A stretch of 6,308 bases of DNA from an uncultured Clostridia bacterium (GCA_937907975.1 CALEQS010000216.1:1-6308), one strand, 5' to 3'. Shown: positions 1 through 5,192, counted from the first letter of the stretch. Notes: a model not told the origin generated them from the sequence alone. Translations and numbers: made by a program.

Positions 1-276
1 CACCGTTTTTTGAGTCTGCATCTGGTAGCCTGTGCCTTTCAGGGCATTCAGGTCTGCGTGGTCTATCTGATCGGCTCCGCCGGTTGGAAAATGCTCAAAG
101 GCTTGAAGCGGACCTGGCTTAACATCGTCCTTGTGGTCATCGTTTCGATCGCTCTGGTGCTGTGCGCTCTCTTTGCGGTCAGCTTTTCCTCCATCTGGTG
201 CATCCTGCTCTGCGGCGTGTTCGGCGTGGCAGTCTGGCTGATCCAGAAGTTAAGGAAGGGGGATGCGGCAAAATGA
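1..276 (+). CDS. Chromate transporter family protein (CHR, short-chain), first subunit, 3' end only
   Basis: The reading frame is open from the first base, so this is the C-terminal part (91 residues) of a gene that begins outside the window. The visible protein starts with a conserved CHR-type segment, GIQVCVVYLIGSAGWK, followed by two or three strongly hydrophobic stretches and a short basic end. In the CHR (ChrA) family this segment opens the second half of a roughly 190-residue domain of membrane helices. Known members export chromate using the proton-motive force; many gut Firmicutes carry the family without proof of that substrate. Its stop codon overlaps the start of the next CHR gene in an ATGA arrangement, the usual layout for paired short-chain CHR proteins that work together. 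Family assignment is firm; the substrate is inferred. Confidence 0.8.
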   Translation, partial: HRFLSLHLVACAFQGIQVCVVYLIGSAGWKMLKGLKRTWLNIVLVVIVSIALVLCALFAVSFSSIWCILLCGVFGVAVWLIQKLRKGDAAK

Positions 277-848
277 TCCTGCTTGACCTGTTTCTCACCT
301 TTCTGACCATCGGGGCGGTGTCCTTTGGCGGCGGCTACGGCATGATCTCCCTGATCCGGGAGGCCGTGGTCAGCCACGGCTGGCTGACCGAGGAGGCATT
401 TATGAGCTTTGTGGCGGTGTCTGAGGCCACGCCCGGCCCGCTGGCGGTCAACATGGCCACGTTTGTCGGCTCCTCCCAGGCGGGCATTCCCGGTGCGCTG
501 GCCGCTACGATCGGCGTGGTGCTCCCCTCGTTTCTCATCATTCTGCTCATCGCCGCCGTGATCTCCAACCTGCTGAAATACCGGGGTGTACAGGCCGCAC
601 TGTCCGGCATCCGTCCCTGCGTGGTGGGGCTGATCCTCTCCACTGCGATCACGCTGGGGCTGAAAACTCTGCTGGGCTTTTCTGTTGTGGGGAGCGGTTT
701 TGCGCTCAATATCCGCGGGATCATCATCTTCGCCATTCTGGTCAGCATCGGTCTGATCCAGCATCTGCGGGGCAATCGTGCCCCCTCCCCCATTCTGATG
801 ATCCTGCTGTCTGCCGGACTTGGTATCGTCTTTTATAGTTTTATGTAA
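273..848 (+). CDS. Chromate transporter family protein (CHR, short-chain), second subunit
   Basis: A 191-residue integral membrane protein of the CHR family. The N-terminal segment carries the family glycine motif FGGG (residues 18-21) and the EATPGPLAVN motif (51-60). Five or six hydrophobic segments follow, the last running to the C-terminus. This is the normal length for a short-chain CHR protein, which carries one domain where long ChrA carries two. I chose the ATG at 273 because it overlaps the upstream stop (ATGA) and has an AAGGAAGGGGG ribosome binding site about 10 nt upstream; the longer open frame from 162 lies inside the upstream gene. It is presumably co-translated with the first CHR gene and works with it as a two-component anion (chromate) exporter, though the substrate is inferred. 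No intrinsic terminator is visible between its stop and the metN promoter. Confidence 0.88.
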   Translation: MILLDLFLTFLTIGAVSFGGGYGMISLIREAVVSHGWLTEEAFMSFVAVSEATPGPLAVNMATFVGSSQAGIPGALAATIGVVLPSFLIILLIAAVISNLLKYRGVQAALSGIRPCVVGLILSTAITLGLKTLLGFSVVGSGFALNIRGIIIFAILVSIGLIQHLRGNRAPSPILMILLSAGLGIVFYSFM

Positions 849-887
849 ATTGTATATTCATTATATTACGCAGATCATTCAGTTTTC

Positions 888-916
888 TTGACACGATCTC
901 CGTTTTCCCGTAGAAT
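888..916 (+). promoter_or_regulatory. Sigma-A type promoter for metNI
   Basis: TTGACA (888-893), a 17-bp spacer and TAGAAT (911-916) match the vegetative consensus at 6/6 and 5/6 positions. Transcription should begin near 923, leaving a leader of only about 37 nt before the metN ATG. That leaves no room for a T-box or SAM riboswitch, unlike the metQ leader downstream. I see no clear operator palindrome around it. Confidence 0.85.
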
Positions 917-959
917 AAAATATTGTATCACAGCGAATTACACCGAGAGAAGTGATTTC

Positions 960-1964
960 ATGATCGAATTGAAACATATTTACAAAGTGTTCCCCACCGC
1001 TGACGGCGAGTTCACCGCGCTGAATGATGTCAACATCACCATTGAAGACGGCGATGTCTTTGGCATCGTCGGCATGAGCGGCGCGGGCAAATCCACACTG
1101 GTGCGGTGCATCAATCTGCTGGAGCGGCCCACCTCCGGTCAGGTGGTCATCGACGGCAAGGATCTGTGCGCCATGAGCTCCAGGGAACTCATCCAGCAGC
1201 GCCGCTCCATCAGCATGATCTTCCAGCAGTTCAACCTGCTCATGCAGCGCACCTGCCTGAAGAACATCTGCTTCCCCATGGAGATCGCCGGCGTGAAAAA
1301 GGCGGATGCGGAAAAGCGCGCCCGGGAACTGCTGGAGATCGTCGGTCTGCCCGATAAGGCAGACGCCTACCCGGCCCAGCTCTCCGGCGGCCAGAAGCAG
1401 CGCATTGCCATCGCCCGTGGTCTGGCCTCCGATCCCAAGATCCTGCTCTGCGATGAGGCCACCTCCGCGCTGGACCCCAAGACCACCCGGGACATTCTCC
1501 ATCTGGTCAAGGACATCAACCAGCGTCTGGGCATCACCGTGGTGGTCATCACCCACGAAATGGCTGTGGTGGAGGAGATCTGCTCCCACGTTGCCATTCT
1601 CGACCACGGCGTTCTGCAGGAGTCCGGCTCCGTGGAGGAGGTCTTCTCCAACCCGAAAACGGAGGCTGGCCGCCGGCTGGTCTATCCCGACGGCGTGGTC
1701 ATGGACAAGCTGCCCGCTGGCCATGTCATCCGCATCGCCTTCAACGGCGGCTCCTCCGATGAGCCCCTCATCTCGTCGCTGGCCATTGACTGCGGTGTAA
1801 AGGTGAGCATTCTGGGTGCCGACACCCGTACCATTGACGGCAAATCCTTCGGCACCATGATGCTGGGTCTGCCTGACAACAAGGAGGAGGCCGACAAGGC
1901 AATCGCCTATATCAAAAAGCAGCCCAACATCACTATGGAGGAGGTAAAGAACTATCATGGATGA
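960..1964 (+). CDS. metN: Methionine ABC transporter ATP-binding protein MetN
   Basis: A 334-residue cytoplasmic ATPase that drives uptake of methionine through MetI. In order: Walker [10 protein letters not shown] (38-46), Q-loop glutamine 89, signature LSGGQKQR (141-148), Walker B with DEATSALD (165-172) and H-loop histidine 199. The C-terminal part (about 255-334) fits the NIL/ACT-like domain that in MetN binds methionine and inhibits transport when internal methionine is high; its presence and the adjacent metI separate MetN from other polar amino acid ABC ATPases. I chose the ATG at 960: it lies about 37 nt after the predicted transcription start and follows a purine-rich AGAAGTGAT site. 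The in-frame upstream extension to 888 begins inside the -35 box and cannot be translated from this promoter. It overlaps metI by 8 nt. Confidence 0.95.
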   Translation: MIELKHIYKVFPTADGEFTALNDVNITIEDGDVFGIVGMSGAGKSTLVRCINLLERPTSGQVVIDGKDLCAMSSRELIQQRRSISMIFQQFNLLMQRTCLKNICFPMEIAGVKKADAEKRARELLEIVGLPDKADAYPAQLSGGQKQRIAIARGLASDPKILLCDEATSALDPKTTRDILHLVKDINQRLGITVVVITHEMAVVEEICSHVAILDHGVLQESGSVEEVFSNPKTEAGRRLVYPDGVVMDKLPAGHVIRIAFNGGSSDEPLISSLAIDCGVKVSILGADTRTIDGKSFGTMMLGLPDNKEEADKAIAYIKKQPNITMEEVKNYHG

Positions 1965-2694
1965 ATTTTTCGGTACTCTGTTCGGCAGCACCGCTGTAAG
2001 CCAGCAGCTGGCCTACCTTCAGGCCGGACTGGGCAGCGCCATCTGGGAGACCATTTACTCCACCGTGCTGTCCACCTTCTTCGCCTATGCGATCGGCCTG
2101 CCGCTGGGTGTGCTGCTGGTGACCGGTGAAAAGAACGGCATCCGGCCGCTCCCCTCCCCGCTCATGAAGGTCATCAACGTGCTCGTCAACCTGCTGCGCT
2201 CCATCCCCTTCCTGATCCTGATGGTGCTGGTCATCCCCCTGTCCCGCATTGTAGTGGGCACCAGCGTGGGCACGGTGGCCTCCATCATCCCGCTGGTGGT
2301 GGCTTCCTTCCCCTTTGTGGCCCGTCTGGTGGAGGGCTCCCTGCGCGAGATCGACCCCGGTGTGCTGGAGGCCGCACAGGCCATGGGCTGCACCCCCATG
2401 CAGATCACGTTCAAGGTCATTCTGCCCGAATCGCTGCCCAGCCTGATCAACGGCTTCACCACCGCTTTCATCACCATTCTGAGCTATGGCGCCATGTCTG
2501 CAGCCATCGGCGGCGGCGGTCTGGGCAGCCTGGCCATCAACAACGGTTATCAGCGCAGAATGACGCTCATCCTCTATGTTGCCGTCATTTTGCTCATCGT
2601 CCTCGTGCAGGTCTTTCAGTCCCTGGGCACCCACTTCTCCGTCCGGCTCGATCACCGCATCACGAAGAACAAACGCAAAAAAGCAAAAAAATAA
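1957..2694 (+). CDS. metI: Methionine ABC transporter permease MetI
   Basis: A 245-residue inner-membrane permease, somewhat longer than the roughly 217 residues usual for MetI. Hydrophobic segments near residues 32-56, 72-98, 105-125, 163-190 and 204-224 fit the five-helix MetI fold. The cytoplasmic EAA coupling loop, which docks on the ATPase, is clear: EAAQAMG (138-144) followed by ITFKVILPESLP (150-161). The ATG at 1957 lies within the last codons of metN (8-nt overlap) and is preceded by a strong GGAGGAGGT site (1937-1945), which supports both the start and translational coupling. The protein ends in a very basic tail (KNKRKKAKK). The metQ partner is not directly attached but follows after a terminator and a regulated leader. 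Confidence 0.94.
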   Translation: MDEFFGTLFGSTAVSQQLAYLQAGLGSAIWETIYSTVLSTFFAYAIGLPLGVLLVTGEKNGIRPLPSPLMKVINVLVNLLRSIPFLILMVLVIPLSRIVVGTSVGTVASIIPLVVASFPFVARLVEGSLREIDPGVLEAAQAMGCTPMQITFKVILPESLPSLINGFTTAFITILSYGAMSAAIGGGGLGSLAINNGYQRRMTLILYVAVILLIVLVQVFQSLGTHFSVRLDHRITKNKRKKAKK

Positions 2695-2710
2695 GTGCAG
2701 AATTGTGAAA

Positions 2711-2745
2711 AGTGGACAAAGCAGCGCGCTTTGCCCGCTTTTTCT
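2711..2745 (+). terminator. Intrinsic terminator after metI
   Basis: The arms AGTGG-A-CAAAGC (2711-2722) and GCTTTG-C-CCGCT (2728-2739) pair with one A-C mismatch and one G-T wobble around a 5-nt loop, and run into TTTTTCTCT. This should end the metNI transcript (and any chr read-through) about 16 nt after the metI stop, separating metQ transcriptionally. Confidence 0.8.
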
Positions 2746-2762
2746 CTGTATGTATTGACCGA

Positions 2763-2791
2763 TTGACGGGCAGACAAAACTGTGTTAGCAT
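2763..2791 (+). promoter_or_regulatory. Promoter for the T-box leader and metQ
   Basis: TTGACG (2763-2768), a 17-bp spacer and TAGCAT (2786-2791) match the vegetative consensus at 5/6 and 4/6. It lies between the metI terminator and the first recognisable T-box element, so transcription would start near 2798. A TTGACC at 2755-2760 is an alternative -35, but it has no reasonable -10 at 17 bp. Confidence 0.7.
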
Positions 2792-2797
2792 TTATCC

Positions 2798-3112
2798 ATC
2801 AACTAAATAGGCTTGATCGATCCAAAGGCAACGAAGAGAAGAGTAAGCACGGAGATATGGCACAGAGAGCCCGGGAAGCTGCAAACGGGCACAGAAGTCC
2901 GCGCCGAACATGGTCTTGGAGCTGCGCAGTCGAACGGTTTTCCCCCTTTAGACTGCGACGGGAGCGCCCGTCATCGCGCCGGAGTATCGGATGCTTCTCA
3001 TAAATGCATCCCGCACTCGTTAAGGCCTGTGCCGTGAGGCTCAGGTGAACCAAGGTGGTACCACGGAGCATTGCTTTCGTCCTTGACGCTTTTTCGTCAG
3101 GGGCTTTTTTTA
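2798..3112 (+). promoter_or_regulatory. T-box riboswitch (methionine specifier) controlling metQ
   Basis: A tRNA-sensing leader that lets transcription continue when uncharged tRNA-Met accumulates. The Stem I base may pair at 2821-2825 with 2916-2920. The loop-E halves AGTA (2842-2845) and GAAC (2906-2909) flank the specifier loop, and the next triplet is ATG (2910-2912), a methionine specifier. An upper Stem I helix pairs GCCCG (2869-2873) with CGGGC (2886-2890). Further helices are 2925-2931/2951-2957, 2957-2962/2967-2972 and a Stem III at 2982-3018 (GAGT/ACTC and GGATGC/GCATCC). The conserved T-box AAGGTGGTACCACGG (3052-3066) forms the antiterminator: AAGG pairs with CCTT (3081-3084), ACGGA with TTCGT (3076-3080), with the 7-nt bulge TGGTACC between. 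TGGT in the bulge is complementary to an ACCA tRNA end. The next gene is metQ, which agrees with the specifier. Confidence 0.95.
3079..3111 (+). terminator. T-box regulatory terminator
   Basis: The arms 3079-3088 and 3095-3104 form a 10-bp stem (two G-T wobbles) with loop CTTTTT, followed by seven T residues. Its 5' arm reuses 3079-3084, which also form the 3' arm of the antiterminator, so the two structures exclude each other. This is the off state when tRNA-Met is charged. Confidence 0.92.
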
Positions 3113-3201
3113 TTGCCCTGACACCCCATGTTGTGACCCCGCACCGCGGTTCACATAAATTCATCATTTCAACATTGATATACGAAAGGAGAAACATTGA
3201 A

Positions 3202-4083
3202 ATGAAAAAAATCCTTGCACTGACCCTGGCCGCAGCCGCCTGCTTTGCGCTGCTGACCGGCTGCGGAAGCTCCGCTTCCTCCAGCAAGAGCGCCGGCACA
3301 AGCGCCGCCGCCTCTCAGTCCGCTGCCACCTCCACCTCCACCGCTTCCGGCGATACCGTGAAGCTGAAGGTGGGCGCCACCCCCGCTCCCCACGCCGAGA
3401 TCCTCGAGCAGGTCAAGCCCATCCTGGCTGAGCAGGGCATCGACTTGGAGATCGTCCAGTACAACGACTACAACACCCCCAACGACGCCGTTGAGGATGG
3501 CTCTCTGGACGCCAACTACTTCCAGCACATCACCTACATGAACAACTACAACGAGGCCAACGGCACCCATCTGGTGAGCGTTGCCGCCATCCACTACGAG
3601 CCCTTCGGCCTGTATGCCGGCAAGACCACTTCCCTGGACGCTCTGGCTGACGGCGCACAGATCGCCGTGCCCAACGACACCACCAACGAAGCCCGCGCTC
3701 TGCAGCTGCTGGAGCAGGAAGGCCTCATCAAGCTGGCTGACGGCGTCGGCATCAACGCCACCACGCTGGACATTGTCGAGAACCCCAAGAACCTGGACAT
3801 CGTTGAACTGGAGGCCGCTCAGATCCCCAGCCGTCTGGCTGATGTGGACATGGCCGTCATCAACGGCAACTACGCTCTGGACGCCGGCCTGAAGGTTTCC
3901 GACGCTCTGGCCATTGAGGCCGCCGACGGTACTGCCGCCCAGGCCTATGAGAACGTCATCGCCGTCAAGGAAGGCAACGAGAACAACGAGGCCATCCAGG
4001 CTCTGGTCAAGGCGCTCCAGTCTGACACCATCCGTGATTACATCAACGACACCTACAACGGTGCTGTCGTGCCCCTGTTCTGA
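3202..4083 (+). CDS. metQ: Methionine-binding lipoprotein MetQ
   Basis: A 293-residue extracellular, membrane-anchored binding protein that captures methionine and hands it to MetI. Residues 1-20 are a lipoprotein signal peptide (Lys-Lys, hydrophobic core, LLTG) ending at lipobox Cys21. A Ser/Ala/Thr-rich linker of about 30 residues follows. The mature domain carries MetQ/NlpA family motifs: VGATPAPHAEIL (57-68), the DANYFQH motif (103-109), PFGLY (134-138), VPNDTTNEARAL (158-169) and INGNYAL (220-226). The ATG at 3202 follows AAAGGAG (3185-3191) with a 10-nt gap. The in-frame extension upstream to 3055 runs through the T-box terminator and would hide the signal peptide. metQ is regulated by the T-box leader; metN and metI lie just upstream in a separate unit. 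Confidence 0.95.
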   Translation: MKKILALTLAAAACFALLTGCGSSASSSKSAGTSAAASQSAATSTSTASGDTVKLKVGATPAPHAEILEQVKPILAEQGIDLEIVQYNDYNTPNDAVEDGSLDANYFQHITYMNNYNEANGTHLVSVAAIHYEPFGLYAGKTTSLDALADGAQIAVPNDTTNEARALQLLEQEGLIKLADGVGINATTLDIVENPKNLDIVELEAAQIPSRLADVDMAVINGNYALDAGLKVSDALAIEAADGTAAQAYENVIAVKEGNENNEAIQALVKALQSDTIRDYINDTYNGAVVPLF

Positions 4084-4101
4084 TTTCTGACCACAGTAAA
4101 A

Positions 4102-4135
4102 GGAACCCTTCTGTCCGGCAGAAGGGTTCTTTTTT
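4102..4135 (+). terminator. Intrinsic terminator after metQ
   Basis: A perfect 11-bp stem, GAACCCTTCTG (4103-4113) with CAGAAGGGTTC (4119-4129), loop TCCGG, is followed by six T residues. It begins 19 nt after the metQ stop and is the strongest + strand terminator in the window. Confidence 0.93.
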
Positions 4136-4145
4136 ACTTCGTACC

Positions 4146-4166
4146 ATCTCCATTCGGAGATTTTTT
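4146..4166 (+). terminator. Second, weaker tandem terminator
   Basis: ATCTCC (4146-4151), loop ATTC, GGAGAT (4156-4161) and a following T run form a short 6-bp terminator hairpin 16 nt beyond the main one. It may be a back-up that shields the next promoter from metQ read-through. The short stem makes this less certain. Confidence 0.5.
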
Positions 4167-4177
4167 CATTTTATCTA

Positions 4178-4206
4178 TTGACATTTTTCCCATGCGGTGC
4201 TATAGT
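4178..4206 (+). promoter_or_regulatory. Near-consensus + strand promoter with no obvious gene
   Basis: TTGACA (4178-4183), a 17-bp spacer and TATAGT (4201-4206) match the vegetative consensus at 6/6 and 5/6. Transcription would start near 4213, inside or at the edge of a LexA-type box. No convincing open reading frame follows before the opposed tRNA genes. Confidence 0.75.
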
Positions 4207-4212
4207 AATGTC

Positions 4213-4302
4213 ATCGAACAATCGTTCTATCTCTCATTACAAGCAAAGGACGTGAGCGCAAATGCAGTTCTGAATCGCCGCCGATGATTCTGAAAAATAA
4301 AA
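4213..4302 (+). other. Possible short transcript or gene remnant behind the LexA-type promoter
   Basis: This stretch lies between the predicted + strand start and the tRNA terminator. It has an AAAGGA site (4245-4250) and an ATG 11 nt later (4262), but that frame stops after three codons (Met-Gln-Phe). A GTG frame at 4252 gives 11 codons and is too close to the AAAGGA. A weak hairpin, GAATC/GATTC (4272-4276 with 4286-4290), is present. It could be a small RNA, an untranslated leader, or the remains of an SOS gene cut off by rearrangement beside the tRNA genes. I cannot choose between these. Confidence 0.3.
4215..4228 (+). promoter_or_regulatory. Candidate LexA (SOS) operator
   Basis: CGAACAATCGTTCT holds the invariant GAAC-N4-GTTC core and matches the Bacillus-type LexA consensus CGAACRNRYGTTYC at 12 of 14 positions. 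It begins 9 nt after the -10 box, over the predicted transcription start, where a repressor would block initiation. The match and position are seen directly; binding by LexA and induction by DNA damage are inferred. Confidence 0.6.
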
Positions 4303-4328
4303 AAGCGACACGCAGAAGCGTGTCGCTT
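4293..4328 (-). terminator. Intrinsic terminator of the tRNA operon
   Basis: A perfect 11-bp stem, AAGCGACACGC (4303-4313) with GCGTGTCGCTT (4318-4328), and an AGAA loop on the + strand. Read on the minus strand it is followed by a T-rich tail (complement of the A run 4293-4304). It touches the encoded CCA end of tRNA-Tyr. On the + strand the hairpin is followed by GGTGG, with no T run, so it should not stop + strand transcription. Confidence 0.9.
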
Positions 4329-4412
4329 GGTGGAAGAGAATGGATTCGAACCATTGTAGGCGGTGCCAACAGATTTACAGTCTGCCCCCTTTAGCCACTT
4401 GGGTACTCTTCC
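4328..4412 (-). tRNA. tRNA-Tyr (anticodon GTA)
   Basis: An 85-nt class II tRNA with encoded CCA. The acceptor stem GGAAGAG pairs with CTCTTCC and the discriminator base is A. The anticodon loop CTGTAAA places GTA at 4376-4378 (+ coordinates). A long variable arm (GGC-ACC-GCC) marks it as a class II tRNA, as expected for bacterial Tyr. The T arm AATGG-TTCGAAT-CCATT is perfectly paired. It is the second gene of a two-tRNA transcript, 17 nt after tRNA-Thr. Confidence 0.96.
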
Positions 4413-4429
4413 ATATGAAGTTGTGTGGA

Positions 4430-4505
4430 TGGAGCTGGTGGACGGACTTGAACCCCCGACCTGCTGATTACAAATCAGCTGCTCTACCAACTGAGCTACA
4501 CCAGC
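4430..4505 (-). tRNA. tRNA-Thr (anticodon TGT)
   Basis: A 76-nt tRNA with encoded CCA. The acceptor stem GCTGGTG pairs with CACCAGC, the D stem is GCTC/GAGC and the anticodon stem GCTGA/TCAGC. The loop TTTGTAA places TGT at 4470-4472 (+ coordinates). The discriminator is T. The T stem GGGGG/CCGTC is imperfect: it has a G-T wobble and a G-G opposition at the middle pair (51-63), with loop TTCAAGT normal. The other arms are well formed, so I regard the gene as functional. It is first in the operon, about 30 nt from the predicted transcription start. Confidence 0.95.
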
Positions 4506-4542
4506 GGGTTCGCACGTCTTTCGCCGTGACTCAACAATGGAT

Positions 4543-4571
4543 ATATTACCAGAAGTTCAGCCTAATGTCAA
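4543..4571 (-). promoter_or_regulatory. Promoter of the tRNA-Thr/tRNA-Tyr operon
   Basis: On the minus strand, TTGACA (complement of 4566-4571), a 17-bp spacer and TAATAT (complement of 4543-4548) sit about 38 bp upstream of mature tRNA-Thr. The -35 is perfect and the -10 matches at 4/6, consistent with strong tRNA transcription. Confidence 0.85.
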
Positions 4572-4617
4572 CAACTTTTTTGCATTTCTTCAATTTTATT
4601 TTCAGGAGGACAAAACT

Positions 4618-4827
4618 ATGCATTATTACCCTTATACTGACGGCTTTGACAGCGATCGAGCGGTATGCTGCTGTGCGGAATGCGGCTGTGAGATCTATGC
4701 CGATGACATCATCTATCGCATCGACGGTGAGCCGATCTGCGAGGAGTGTCTGCCGGAGTTTGCCGAAGGCTATTTTGCCGCCCAGCGTATGACCGGGCTG
4801 CGGCTGCTGGAATGCAGCCAGTATTGA
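4618..4827 (+). CDS. Small cysteine-rich (CxxC...CxxC) protein of unknown function
   Basis: A 69-residue protein I do not recognise. It carries a CxxC pair (Cys19-x2-Cys22) and a second pair (Cys41-x2-Cys44, ICEECL) 18 residues apart, the spacing of a zinc-ribbon or treble-clef knuckle; Cys17, 18, 24 and 66 are extra. Between the pairs, EIYADDIIYRIDGEPI resembles the hairpin region of LIM-like or phage zinc-finger proteins. Overall it is acidic, with no signal peptide or membrane segment, so a cytoplasmic zinc-binding accessory or regulatory protein is the likeliest guess. The ATG at 4618 follows a strong AGGAGGA (4604-4610) with a 7-nt gap; the frame extends upstream to 4537, but only past this site. 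It sits 20 nt ahead of the HTH gene and is probably co-transcribed with it. Its promoter is unclear. Confidence 0.8.
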   Translation: MHYYPYTDGFDSDRAVCCCAECGCEIYADDIIYRIDGEPICEECLPEFAEGYFAAQRMTGLRLLECSQY

Positions 4828-4847
4828 GTGAAAGGAGTGTATGTCTG

Positions 4848-5144
4848 ATGCCGAGAGCTATTTATCGCCGGGATAAGGCACTGGTAAACGATCTGGCGGT
4901 GTGCACCGCCCACGCAAACAACGGGGACGAGATCGGGCTGTCCCCCCGGCGCCGGGCCATTGTGCGGGCGCTGAGAGGACAAGCCACCGCCCGCCAGCGG
5001 CAATGTCTCTACCTCTATTATGGCCGCGGACTGAATCAGGAGGCCATCGCCAGACTGCTGTGCATCAACGTGTCCACTGTCAGCCGCAACATTACCAACG
5101 GTGAACGCCATGTGGATGCCGCACTGGCCCTGCTGGAACCATAA
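4848..5144 (+). CDS. Sigma-70 region 4-like helix-turn-helix protein
   Basis: A 98-residue protein. Residues 46-86 read like sigma-70 region 4: TARQRQCLYLYYGRGLNQEAIARLL, then INVSTVSRNITNGERHV, that is, an amphipathic helix, turn and recognition helix in the order seen in region 4 and related HTH proteins. The N-terminal 45 residues are basic in parts and have no recognised domain. It lacks sigma region 2 and so is unlikely to be a full sigma factor; it may be a small DNA-binding regulator, like the region-4-only proteins found in phages and integrated elements. The ATG at 4848 follows AAAGGAG (4831-4837) with a 10-nt gap; the ATG at 4841 is too close to that site and its frame stops after 11 codons. 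It follows the cysteine-rich gene by 20 nt and ends just before a shared terminator. Confidence 0.83.
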   Translation: MPRAIYRRDKALVNDLAVCTAHANNGDEIGLSPRRRAIVRALRGQATARQRQCLYLYYGRGLNQEAIARLLCINVSTVSRNITNGERHVDAALALLEP

Positions 5145-5145
5145 T

Positions 5146-5181
5146 AAAAAGCACTGAACACTTAAGGTGTCCAGCGCTTTT
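5146..5181 (-). terminator. Intrinsic terminator for rpiB-aroD, possibly bidirectional
   Basis: A long hairpin between two converging genes. On the minus strand the arms pair throughout, using G-U wobbles, and are followed by five T residues. On the + strand the same two positions become A-C mismatches and the T run is only four bases. It is therefore best read as the aroD terminator, with weaker use for the HTH gene whose stop is at 5142-5144. Confidence 0.8.
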
Positions 5182-5192
5182 CGATCTATTGC

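Noticed and set aside
888..959. N-terminal extension of metN to a TTG start at 888
   Set aside because: The TTG is part of the -35 box and lies upstream of the predicted transcription start; MetN homology begins at the ATG at 960.
879..1991. 370-codon minus-strand open frame opposite metN
   Set aside because: It is a shadow of metN caused by GC-rich codon use; it has no recognisable motif and no ribosome binding site.
3055..3201. N-terminal extension of metQ to 3055
   Set aside because: It would translate through the T-box and its terminator and bury the lipoprotein signal peptide; the ATG at 3202 has a good ribosome binding site.
4205..4240. GTAATG...CATTAC inverted repeat around the LexA-type box as an RNA stem
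   Set aside because: The left arm begins inside the -10 box, upstream of the expected start, so it would not be in the RNA; as a DNA operator the 24-base gap is large.
4303..4328. Hairpin as a + strand terminator for the LexA-type promoter transcript
   Set aside because: The + strand side is followed by GGTGG, with no T run; the T-rich tail exists only on the minus strand.
4284..4392. Short + strand frame starting ATG at 4284
   Set aside because: It has no ribosome binding site and reads straight through the tRNA terminator hairpin and antisense tRNA-Tyr.
4227..4490. 87-codon minus-strand open frame
   Set aside because: It is made of the tRNA-Thr and tRNA-Tyr genes read as protein plus their terminator.
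4340..4792. 150-codon + strand open frame across the tRNA genes
   Set aside because: Its first part is the antisense of tRNA-Tyr and tRNA-Thr, and its second part is out of frame over the cysteine-rich gene. Such peptides antisense to tRNAs are a known false annotation.
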